DNA from: Aaosphaeria pasadenensis
Taxonomy: Eukaryota; Ascomycota; Dothideomycetes; Pleosporales
Length of the DNA stretch: 64,000 bases
Direction: 5' to 3'
Assembly: GCA_022813625.1 (NCBI GenBank)
Contig: JAKLMB010000034.1
Coordinates: forward strand, 62,001-126,000
A program made the position numbers and the translations under genes. Under the pieces are notes generated by a model that searched no databases, had not been told where the DNA came from, and was given only the letters and a program-made list of their open reading frames with translations. This document shows, piece by piece, positions 34,372 through 43,969 of the stretch. The first letter of the stretch is position 1; every line of letters starts with the position of its first letter.

Positions 34372-37300
34372 ATGGCTGAACTATACGGATCTAGGCTCAT
34401 GCCTGTTGTGGTAGATGAAACCGCAGAGAGACAGCCAGATCTACCGTACGCTTCAGTGCCTCTGACGACCAACATCAGCGATGGATTCAAAGACGTTACG
34501 TTCTCGGATATCGCTTCAGCAACAAATAATGTTGCTAGATGGATCGAGAACACAATAGGTCGTAGTAGTAATTTTGACACCATAGCCTACATGGGCGTTG
34601 GTGATCTACGCTATGTGGTCGTATTCCTGGCCGCCGTCAAATGCGGATACAAGGTACGTTGCAGAAATCGTTGATATACCTCTCTTGGACAACTAATAAT
34701 CCGCCAAGGTCCTACTTCCCTCCTTGAGAAATTCCCCATGGATGAATGGCTCTCTTTTCGAGCAGACAAAATGCGTACATCTTTTCTTCGCGCCAGAGGT
34801 TGAACCTGTGATTCGGCCACTTCTAGATCATCATGCCATCCCAGCCCATCCCATTACACCTCTTGAAACACTCATTCAAAAAGACACACCGCATTATCCA
34901 TTCACAAAGTCGTACGAAGAGGCAAAATGGGACCCAATATTGATTCTTCACTCCTCAGGATCAACGGGGCCACCTCGACCAATCTACATGAACCACAATA
35001 CATTCGCAGTTGGCGACAATGATCGCAACCTTCCAATTGTTCCCGGACGTGTGAACCAGAATTGGTCGCTATGGGACTTTCCAGAAAATGAGCACTTCTT
35101 CTCACCCTTTCCGGCGTTTCACCTTGCTGGTTTCTCGTCGATGGTCATGCTGCCAATATACTATCCTCACGCAACCCTTGTTCTTAGTCCCCCATCACGG
35201 CCGCCATCTGGTCACTTGGTCAGCGAGATCATGGATCACTTCACACTAAAGTCCATCTTCTGTCCTCCAATCATTGCAGAACAGATCATCCAAGAGCCTG
35301 GTGGACTCGAGAAACTCAAGCCACTTAAGTTTCTCCTCTACGCAGGCGGGCCGCTTTCCCAAGTTGCCGGCGATGCCCTCAGCAAGGTGACAGACGTGTG
35401 CCAATTCTATGGACAGACCGAGACTGGAGCCATTCAGGCACTGGTACCTAAGAGAGAGGATTGGGCTAGCCTTGAATGGCATCCTAAACAAGAGGTCACC
35501 ATGGAACCATCTATTGACGGCACGTTTGAAATGATCATGCACCGCAACCCAGCCCTGGAGGGTATCCGAAACGTATCTTGCAATTTCCCCGATGTCGAAG
35601 TCTGGCGCACTAAGGATCTCTTCAAACCTCATCCGACTAAGCCTGGATTGTGGCGCTTTCACGGCCGCGCCGACGACATCATTGTTCTGTCTAACGGCGA
35701 GAAGTTCAATCCAGTCCCTAGCGAAACTCAGATTTCTGCCCATCCCCTTCTTTCTGGAGCATTGATCATCGGGCATAGCCGACCGCAGCCATCTCTCATC
35801 TTAGAACCAAAGGACCCAGACAATACAGATACGCTTACAATCATAGAGCAAGTATGGCCAACGATCGAGAAAGCAAATGCAGAAGCACCTGGGCATGCAC
35901 GAGTCACTAGAGACATGGTTTTGGTCTCATCGAAAGACAAACCTTTCGATAGGTCTCCCAAGGGTACGATCATTCGCGCCTCAACTGGAGCGAAGTACGA
36001 AGATCAGATCTCAGAACTGTACTCAAGGGACATCTCGCGAAATCTTCAACACATCACTCTTGACGACTCGAGCAACATTTCTTCTATCGTCACATTTGTC
36101 AAACAGGTTGTAGGCTCCGCATTCCCGAAGTCTTCTTTCAACGAAGGAGACGACCTCTTCGTCTTGGGTCTGGACTCCTTACAAGCTACCGAGATCATAT
36201 CCTTGCTCAAGGCCGGTATAACTGCCGAAAAGCAACGAGATGTATCCTGGGTCTCGCCAAAGTTCATCTACGAGAATCCGTCGGTGAATGCTATATCCGA
36301 AGCAATTCAGCATAAATTGACATACACCAACGGCGTGTCACAAGATCAGCCCGATCCTTTGAAGCGACAACAGAAAATGGAAAGCATCCTTCAGAAATAT
36401 GTCAAAAGCTCCACAACAGCACCCGTTTCCGGAACGCCTGTGGTGGACCAACCACCTCTTCACGTAATCCTGACCGGGTCCACTGGCTCCCTTGGTACTC
36501 ATCTACTCACAGCCCTAGTAGCTGATCCCAAGGTTGCTAAGATCTCGTGCCTCGACCGCTCGGCAGATGCAAAGGAGCGTGTAACGCGATCTCTATCGTC
36601 ATGGTCCAAGCCCATAGAGCTAGATTCGTCCCGTGTCAGCTTCTATCAGGCAGACTACAGCAAACCTGACTTCGGGCTCCCCGCAGCAACGTTCACTGAT
36701 CTACGCGAAAATGCCAGCCTAATCATACACAATGCATGGAAGGTAGACTTCAACCACGCGCTGGCCTCCTTTGAAGCGGTTCATATTCGTGGTGTCCGCA
36801 ACTTTGTTGACTTCAGCATATCATCTAGACACAACCCTCGTATCGTCTTTGTCTCTTCCATCTCTTCGGTCGGTAATTGGCATTCCGCAGTAGAGACTGA
36901 GCCCCAATCCACAAACGGCATCAAAGTCATCCCCGAAGAAATCGCGCAAACCCCAGCCGTTGCCCAATCAATCGGCTACGCGGAGTCCAAAGCCATCGCT
37001 GAGCAGATACTCGCTGCCGCAGCCGAAAACGAAGGCGTCAAGGCGTCGATTGTCCGCGTCGGTCAGATCGCAGGGCCGATCGGCGAAAGCGGTGGTAAAT
37101 GGAACGAGAACGAATGGTTCCCATTGCTGTTGAAGACTTCCAAGAACCAGGGAAAGATTCCCGACGCTTCATTGTTGGACAATGTTGACTGGCTTCCGGT
37201 CGATGCGCTTGCGACTGTTCTTTTGGAGCTCAGTCTGACCGAGGACAACCAGGCCTTGCAAGTGTATCATCTTGTCAATCCTAATGTGAAGAGTTGGACC

Positions 37301-37591
37301 GATCTGCTGCCCGCTGTTCAAGAACACATTGGAAACCCGAAAGCTGTAAGTATGCAGGATTGGGTATCCGAGTTAGAGAGGGTCAATGGCGACGATCAAG
37401 ATGCCATTGCAGCGAACCCGGCCGTCAAGATCTTGGATTTCTTCAAGGACAGCCGGAATCTGAAATACATTGGAGCTGATGATGTGGATATCTCGACAAA
37501 GAATGCGAAGGTAACCAGCCCCACCTTGAGTCAGCTAGGTCCTGTACAAGCAAGTTGGATGAAACGATGGATGCAAGATTGGAGCCTTTGA
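34372..37591 (+). CDS. NRPS-like adenylate-forming reductase (A-T-R)
   Basis: Exons 34372-34653 and 34709-37591 (1054 aa). Domains in order: adenylation (about 20-520) with the ATP loop LILHSSGSTGPPRP near 175 and YGQTETG near 327; carrier domain with FVLGLDSLQATEI (phosphopantetheine Ser near 583); thioester reductase with the Rossmann loop VILTGSTGSLGTHLL near 680 and catalytic Tyr/Lys in GYAESKAIAEQIL near 850. There is no condensation domain. Such enzymes activate a carboxylic acid (often aryl, e.g. orsellinate- or benzoate-type) as AMP ester, load it on the carrier and release it as aldehyde with NADPH. Co-oriented promoter with the UbiA gene suggests one pathway. All catalytic motifs look intact. 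The acid substrate cannot be predicted by eye. Confidence 0.93.
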
Positions 37592-37938
37592 AGATAGTGA
37601 AGGATGACTTGGTAGTCTCAATAAAAAGAATAATGGGGGAGCATTTAAATTCATACAAGAGAGTTCTCTTTCAAACTGCGCAGTAAATGAGATCAAATAG
37701 TAACAGGGTGTCTATTCCGTGAACGCTTCGTGAAACATCATAACCTTAATCTATCATCGCATACTCCTCCTCAACTCCCGTCCACAGGCACGCAATGCAC
37801 GCAATAGTAAGCCGAAGAGGCCTTCACTGCTGCGATTGCGAGGAAAATGGCGAGCCATATCCTACATCCCTCACCATGGTTAACATACAAAATTGAGCCA
37901 TGTTCTAGTTAGGCCTTATCAGCGAACACACTTTATTT
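37592..37938. other. Convergent intergenic region
   Basis: 347 bp between the reductase and the glycine-rich gene 3' ends. Nothing recognised. Confidence 0.4.
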
Positions 37939-38352
37939 CTAGTCGCATCCTCCACCGCCGCCTCCTCCGTCTCCTCCACCACCACCCCCACTATCTCCTC
38001 CACCACAACCGCTGTCACCACCAGAGTATGAGGATACATATGTTGTTGTTGTGTTGGAATCGTAGCCTGATCCGGCTGGCCGTCGGGAAGTCTTTGTTGT
38101 AGATTTCTTGTTTGTCGAGTTATAGCTTGACTTTTGTGGCGCAGGGTATTGGTCGAGCGACTTTGCTGCTGCTACAGCTTGTTCCTCCTTCCATTTCTCG
38201 GTGGAAGATGCTTCATGGCTGTCCGCAGTTTTTGGCTTTGGATCTGGTGTCGGCTCATTCTGTTTTTCCTGAGCAGGTTGAGCAGGCTGAGCATACGTGT
38301 TGGCTGGCGCGGGTGATGGGTCGGGTTTGGGTTTGGAACCGAAGCAACCCAT
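37939..38352 (-). CDS. Glycine-rich-tail protein with MGC acylation-type N terminus (long form)
   Basis: Single exon, 137 aa, no known domain. The N terminus MGCFGSKPKPDP fits an N-myristoylation site (Gly2, small residue at position 6) with Cys3 for palmitoylation, followed by a Pro/Ala/Lys-rich, probably disordered stretch. Residues about 100-137 are almost only Gly, Ser, Asp and Cys: SGGDSGCGGGDSGGGGG, ending GCD. The design suggests a lipid-anchored peripheral membrane protein with a flexible tail. A 39-residue protein with the same MGC start and the same GGDSG/GGDSGGGG tail is encoded at 41921-42040. Because the composition is simple, a coding origin is less certain than for the enzymes, but the frame uses mixed Gly codons and starts cleanly. 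Function unknown. Confidence 0.65.
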   Translation of the reverse strand: MGCFGSKPKPDPSPAPANTYAQPAQPAQEKQNEPTPDPKPKTADSHEASSTEKWKEEQAVAAAKSLDQYPAPQKSSYNSTNKKSTTKTSRRPAGSGYDSNTTTTYVSSYSGGDSGCGGGDSGGGGGGDGGGGGGGCD

Positions 38353-40135
38353 GATGATTGGTTGAGGTGTTGGTGCAAGAACGTCAACAGATTGATCAAA
38401 TGTATTGATGTTTGGCAGATGTCAAAATAATAGTAATGCAAAGCTTGTCAATTTATCCTCGATGAAAAGTTGGGGCTATCATGGTCGCGGTGAGCTCTTT
38501 TAGCAGTGGCTGTGTATTTGCGGCTCTGGAGTCTGCCTGCACAGTGTGCCTGCCTCGTTCCACCTCTAATCGCTGCCATCGTGCTCGCAATTACGCATCA
38601 ACATCGGCGACCGCATGACGCTATCTGCAATGCCTCGGTCGCAGACCCGCCGTACTCGCTTCCTTACTCCAGATATGAGGATAGTGTTCCCGCTAAGCTT
38701 TGTAGTGGAGAACGCCTAACCCGTCATGTTAAATTTGGATCTACATCGTGACCGGTAAATGAGGCTGGTGCGCTATCTTTGTGAGGGTACGGAAAAGTCG
38801 CGGATGTCTGCGCATAGCCAAAGACATTTTGAAAGGGCTCTTGAAAGTTACCACCGGTGTAGAAAAGGGCATGAGTCGATGTCTGAATGGGCCTTTGCAG
38901 ATCTTTGTACAAAACGGGCTATGCTTATGAGTCAGGTTGTTATGACCATTCCAGCGTGTACAACCCGCGAGTAATAGCGCCGTTTGTATTGATGTACATA
39001 CATAGAACAAAATGACAGTATCTCTGAATGTATCCAGCTCTGGGGGGGTTGGGCTGACTTTTATCGCAAAGTCATCAATATGATTTGATTAATGATAGGC
39101 CTAGTTGATGGCGAGAAGGATTGGCCAGATAGCCCACTTCAATGACCTACAATATTCAAGGTATCAAGTCAAGTTTTATCCAGTCGACTGCTATTATTCT
39201 AGAAATCCATATCTCGGGATTTAGCGAGCACAACGTCACAGGCCTATCTTCATTTTCTGCACTGGTTGAATTGTCACTGTGTAACCACACCAGATTATGC
39301 CTTGATGACGCGGTCTGAGACTTCAATTCGTATGGTACTAGACCAGCGTTGCGGTAAGTTTATCAGCACAAGATACTGGTGAGGAATGAAGCACGTGGTG
39401 AGCTGACATGCGGTTCGGTAGGACGCGGCCGCTCTGTGCACTGCAATAGATATTGTACGCGCTGGGTCAGAGCTTCTCAGAAAACTCATCGAAGTCCAAG
39501 AAATTGGTCACCAAAAAAGGAAATGCTAGGCTAGGGGTTATCACAATTCTATGGATGGTCGGAAACACGTTCGCGCGGACGTGAAGCCCTCGTCGCAATC
39601 TAAAGAAAGCCACTCAGGCTCATTCGACCCATGAATGCTGGTCATGCCAACCTTAAAAACGTTAAAAGCCATAGAGGGCATCGATGCGGGGAAACCGTGA
39701 GGGGAAAGACATGGATTCATCCTTACTCCTTTATTGGAGAAGGTGATTGTGTAGAGTCGCCCAAGGAGATATTGCCGACGCAGTTCGGCAGTGCCAGTCA
39801 TGTCGGCAGAAGAGGTAATGTAACACGCGGTCATTGTATAGATTAGCGAGCCGGGATGTCGACCGGATTATTATTTTCGACTCTCTTTATTGGATGAGCA
39901 TGGTAGAAATCGTGTATTTATTGATTGGGATGCACTTCGTGGGATCTCTGCTTGTTCTATAGATTAACGATATTTCAAGGTGCTGCGATGGCCTGCCCGT
40001 TGTCGCCACTGCCGCTATCAGTTGGAGAGTGATGAACTCACATATATATTCTCCAACAGTCTTGGGAATGGTAGAATCTACTGGATAGAATTGAGGATCC
40101 TCAAAATCACTAATAGACATACTCCTTCTGTCAAC
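38353..40135. other. Intergenic region, 1.8 kb
   Basis: Between the glycine-rich gene and the second DUF1996 gene. Several short frames on both strands lack domain resemblance. AT-rich near 39000-39240. No gene accepted. Confidence 0.4.
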
Positions 40136-41265
40136 ATGAAGTGGCTCTCTGTTGCCCTTGCGCTCACCGCGCCTGCTCATGCCTACATCCGCTTCGGATG
40201 CGCAACGCTATCAGTGCAGCGCCTAGACCCTGTAGTCGAGGTAAGTATCCTAAAAACTCATGATCCCTATCTGTTCTGATGCATCGTAGCCTGGAAATGT
40301 ACCCTCCGCACATCTCCATCAAATCGTTGGTGGAAATGCCTTCAACGCTTCAATGGAAGGTGACATCGGTACCAAAGCTACATGCACAACATGCAGCTTC
40401 TCCGAAGACTTCTCCAACTACTGGACTGCAGTCATGTACTTCAAGGCGCGTAACGGATCGTACAAGCGCGTGCCGCAGTACCCAAATGCTCTCTTGGGTT
40501 CCTTGACTGGTGGCATGACCATCTACTATCTCCAACAGGACTTCAACTCCAATGGAAAGAACAAGATTACCTCGTTCAAGCCCGTGAGTATTTCACTCTA
40601 TCACCACCTTATGTGACGTGGAACTAATACCAGATCAGGGATTCCGCATGACTGTCGGCAGCCCAACCAGCCCAGACAAGACCAACCCGGGACTCCGATA
40701 CACCTGCTTGAAGGACGTCATGACCCGAGGCAGCGAGACCAACGACTTCCCCAAGCAGCCTTGCCCAGCCGGTATCATGGCCATCCATCACTTCCCCGCC
40801 TGCTGGGACGGCAAGAACCTCGATAGCCCCAACCACCAAGACCACATGTACAACACCGTGAAGGGTGCGTTCCAGAACGCCGGACCATGCCCAGCTTCGC
40901 ATCCCGTGCGCATGCCTCAAGTCGCTTATGAGACCATGTGGAACACGACGCAGTTCAACGACAAGTCGTTGTGGCCCGCAGATGGCTCACAGCCGTTTGT
41001 CTGGAGCTTCGATGATAGCCGTGGATACGGTACCCATGGCGATTATCTCTTCGGATGGAAGGGTGATGCGCTTCAGAAGGCGATGGACTCCACCAGTCTG
41101 GTCAGCAACAATCTCAAGACGCAGTCTGTCACTGAGGCGAACAAATGCGCGATCAAGACTACGGTCAAGGAAGACATTGATGGCTGTAAGTTACTTGCCT
41201 CCCTTCGAGTGACATCAATCCACTAACCTGTGATAGGGCTTACCAAACTTCCCGGTGCGATGTAA
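40136..41265 (+). CDS. Secreted DUF1996-domain protein (copy 2)
   Basis: Four exons: 40136-40240, 40290-40583, 40639-41185, 41237-41265 (324 aa). Signal peptide MKWLSVALALTAPAHA. The mature part is a standard DUF1996: IRFGCATLSVQRLDPVV, HLHQIVGGNAFNA, CTTCSFSEDFSNYWTAVMYF, CPAGIMAIHHFPACWDGKNL, YGTHGDYLFGWKGDALQ, and the typical end DIDGWLTKLPGAM completed by a nine-codon last exon. Each junction reconstructs a conserved block, so the model is firm. Extracellular or cell-wall associated; molecular function unknown. It resembles the classical family more than copy 1 does: copy 1 lacks the CTTCSFSED segment and ends differently. Confidence 0.93.
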
Positions 41266-41920
41266 ATTTACTTCATATCAGGGAAAGAAAATTGATCACT
41301 TTGGCAACGGACTCTTCTACAGTTCTGTGGCTCTGCAGTAGTCTTAGAAACATGTAAGGGTTTACAATGTAGATAATTACCCGACAGTCGTTACATCTAA
41401 TTTCATCATTTGTTTTGTACAGCACGAATCATAAGTACTCACAAATAATTATTTGCGCACATCCAGAGGACGACGTGATAAACATTCAACCCTTTCAAGG
41501 CTTTCTGTCGTTTTTCGTATTCTACTCTAGGAAGTAAACATTTCTCCAAATATTCGTGGTTTCATTCTAGCTGCAAACTCCCGTAAGACCATGCTGTCAT
41601 CAACACAATACATTATAACTCAAGTAGATAGGAGAAAAATAACCATCAACGCAATCATCAAGACCGCGAACAAGACCGCGAATATGTGGAACACAATCTC
41701 ATTAAAACCTCGTGAAATAATCCCATCGCCATAATACCGCAACGACCGTATCAATCTAGGTACATACCCAACCCAATCCCCATCCAATACCAACAAAGGA
41801 AAAAAACAGCCGTTAAATGCATACCGCATCATAGCCTCATAACTCCCAAACCATGCCGTACAATTTCGTGTCTAGCAAATCAACCCACTAGGAACCGCCA
41901 GGATTCAAGTCTCACAAGTC
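41266..41920. other. Intergenic region with one doubtful membrane ORF
   Basis: 3' side of the DUF1996 gene and a 70-codon reverse-strand frame listed separately. No other signal. Confidence 0.4.
41620..41832 (-). CDS. Doubtful small hydrophobic ORF
   Basis: 70 codons from ATG at 41832. The C-terminal half contains a strong transmembrane segment (IFAVLFAVLMIALMVIFLL). The frame also stays open about 20 codons upstream of the ATG to an acceptor-like CTAG, so it might be a last exon, but I could not join it to the glycine-rich ORF upstream in any frame. No family recognised. May be a shadow. Confidence 0.25.
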   Translation of the reverse strand: MMRYAFNGCFFPLLVLDGDWVGYVPRLIRSLRYYGDGIISRGFNEIVFHIFAVLFAVLMIALMVIFLLST

Positions 41921-42040
41921 TTATCCACCGCCACCGCCGCCACCACCTCCGCTATCCCCACCGCCACCTCCACTGTCTCCACCCTGGCCCTGCGTACCAC
42001 CATAGCCGCCTCTCGTGGTTTTGCTCATTCCGCAACCCAT
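41921..42040 (-). CDS. Glycine-rich mini-protein with MGC acylation-type N terminus (short form)
   Basis: 39 codons plus TAA. It begins MGCGMSKTTRGGYGG, again Gly2/Cys3/Ser6, the pattern for myristate plus palmitate, and continues into a tail with GGDSGGGGGDSGGGGG. The shared start and shared GGDSG tail motif with the 137-aa protein at 37939-38352 suggest a pair of related lipid-anchored proteins on both sides of the DUF1996 gene. Alternative model: an exon at 42119-42424 could splice (donor GTAGAG, acceptor CATTAG) in frame into this tail, giving a longer protein in which MGC is internal. The match of the MGC start with the other copy argues for the short version. Low-complexity DNA makes this uncertain. 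Confidence 0.5.
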   Translation of the reverse strand: MGCGMSKTTRGGYGGTQGQGGDSGGGGGDSGGGGGGGGG

Positions 42041-43969
42041 GATTACCCCACTAATGGACCAATTAACACTTGAATCCCCAGAAAATGTAACACAACGTCG
42101 AACTCACAAGTATCCGCTCTACCTCGAAGCAGAGCTGGAAACGAAACTCTCGACCGAGACCGCACTCTCTCCGGAACTCCTGCCGCTGACTGGCGAGCTA
42201 GGCGTGCTCGTCGTAGTCGTCGTGGTCGTCTTCCTGATCTCGGAGCTTAGCCTGCTGTTGGTGCTTGTATTGCGCCTGTGCTTGTGCGACAGGGGGTTGT
42301 TGTCTTCGAGCTGTTGGATCGCAGCGGGCGAACGTCGGGAGGTGGTGCTGAAGAGGCGGAAGAGGGAGGCTTTGGGCGCGGAGAAGCGGGTTGGGTAAGG
42401 GGAGGGGAGGACGGGGAGAACCATTTTTTGTTATAGCTAGCTTTGTCTTGGGGAAAGGGAGGGAGTGGAGTAGATGATGAAATTTCTCGGGTGCGTTTGC
42501 TGAGCTTGGCTGGCTGTTCGTTTTGCTTCGAGTTGTGGGGTGGTGGTTGTCGATCTGTCCGGGGGATTAGTCGTATGGTGGGACGATTATTGGCGTAGGA
42601 ATAAAGCTCACGATAGGATGAGGTGGGAATGTATGCAGCGATTTCCTAATTGGGTCGGATTTGTATTCGTTTCGCTCCAACCGGGGAGTACAGCGAGGCG
42701 TAGCAGTCGTAAAGTCGTGTAGTAAGCGATCAAGCTCAGGAACAAAGAACAAGAGAATGCGGTGAGACTAATTGATTTAGATTGAGGATAAGAAGGGGAG
42801 GTATGTAGAAAAAAGGTAAGATCGGAGCTGCGCATTCGTTGTTCGGTGTCCGATGGTGTAGAATCCCCGACGAACAGGGATGCACGAAGTGAGTATATAG
42901 CGGGGTAGAACCGGTCGGTGGAAGCTATCATTTCAATGTCAGTTACAAGTTTCATTGGCCCGGACAGTCGACTCTCCTGATTGCATGTGATATTAGGTGT
43001 TTGGATGCCTACGGACACGGTAGGGTTAGGTGATAAACGCAATGCGTTGGCTTGGATGACTGCTACGTTGATACACAATTTGTCCAGAGGGATGAAATCC
43101 TGGTAAGTTTTGATCTTGGCGGAGATTTTCGCACGAGGCAGACATGGACGTTTTCTGCGGTAGAGGGAAACATTTGAATTCATTGATTGGTATCGTATAG
43201 AAAAAAGTGGCTGTTGCCATAGCCATGGCCGCCTTTTGTTGACATCTTTATGCTGCTGCTGATCCTGGCCGGATCAGGTTCAGCCCAGGAAAATAACTGA
43301 GGTATAATGCAAATATTCCATCTCCAACTCTGTGTACTCGTGACTGGGCAAGATGCCACTCATTATTAGATTAGATCATAACATGTAGGTAGCGCGTTGC
43401 AGAATTTTCTTGCATGGCTCACTGCATGGTATTCGCCTGAAAATATGCCGGTCCGGGAGGTTGTTGCTTCTTGTTCTTGGGGGCCGATCATTACCACGAC
43501 TGCCTGCTTCCGACAGGCCTTGGTCGGCGCATTTCTCTGACCATGAGATTATGAGCGTTTCCGCCACAGTGCATAGGCCTGGGCGCGGCGTGCAGCAGAT
43601 CCCGAAGTCTCGGAGCATGTTACTACAAACAGCATCTGGCGCCCTCGTATTCGGCCTTGCTACTAGAAGATTGCCTACAACTGTCAATGAGAAAGAAGAT
43701 CTAACATGAGATTGAATATAATACGTACCTTCTTGGGGAGGGACCGGAGCCGGAGATGCATGATGTATCAAAACAACTGTCGGTTTACCGAAAATTGGCC
43801 TACGTCTTCTCTGAGACACTGCATGTGGTTTACACTGGAATAGCCGTTGTGTAATCTTCCACTCAGCATGAGCCAGTAACCAGACGACTCCATCTTGCAA
43901 TGTCGAATCGTGTATAGGACGCAGTGCTGCGTGAATCTTGCAGTTCATTACATGTGACAATAATCCTCT
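42041..43969. other. Intergenic region with unassigned reverse-strand frames
   Basis: Three long frames lie on the reverse strand: 42119-42424 (starts MVLPVLPSPYPTRFSAPK, looks like a mitochondrial leader with LFRLFSTTSRRSP), 42608-43183 (191 codons, no domain, one hydrophobic segment near the C terminus) and 43376-43960 (194 codons, no domain). None is convincing enough to call a gene. A perfect 7-bp hairpin lies at about 43260-43278. Confidence 0.35.
42119..42424 (-). CDS. Doubtful ORF with mitochondrial-leader-like N terminus
   Basis: 101 codons, Arg/Ser/Thr-rich with no acid residues in the first 40, LFRLFSTTSRRSP resembling a processing site, then an S/T-rich low-complexity part including a run of eight Thr-rich residues. 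It could be the first exon of the glycine-rich ORF at 41921-42040 or an independent small gene. No family recognised. Confidence 0.3.
   Translation of the reverse strand: MVLPVLPSPYPTRFSAPKASLFRLFSTTSRRSPAAIQQLEDNNPLSHKHRRNTSTNSRLSSEIRKTTTTTTTSTPSSPVSGRSSGESAVSVESFVSSSASR

Noticed and set aside
42608..43183. 191-codon reverse-strand frame
   Set aside because: No recognisable family or motif; one hydrophobic stretch only. Described under the intergenic entry instead.
43240..43300. Reverse strand carries GAACCTGATCCGG, like the conserved 3' arm of a TPP riboswitch
   Set aside because: The required continuation (TAATACC-GCG type) and a CTGAGA element at the right place are missing; the piece simply forms a CTGATCC/GGATCAG hairpin.
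43376..43960. 194-codon reverse-strand frame
   Set aside because: No motif of any known family, and an equally long frame lies on the other strand.
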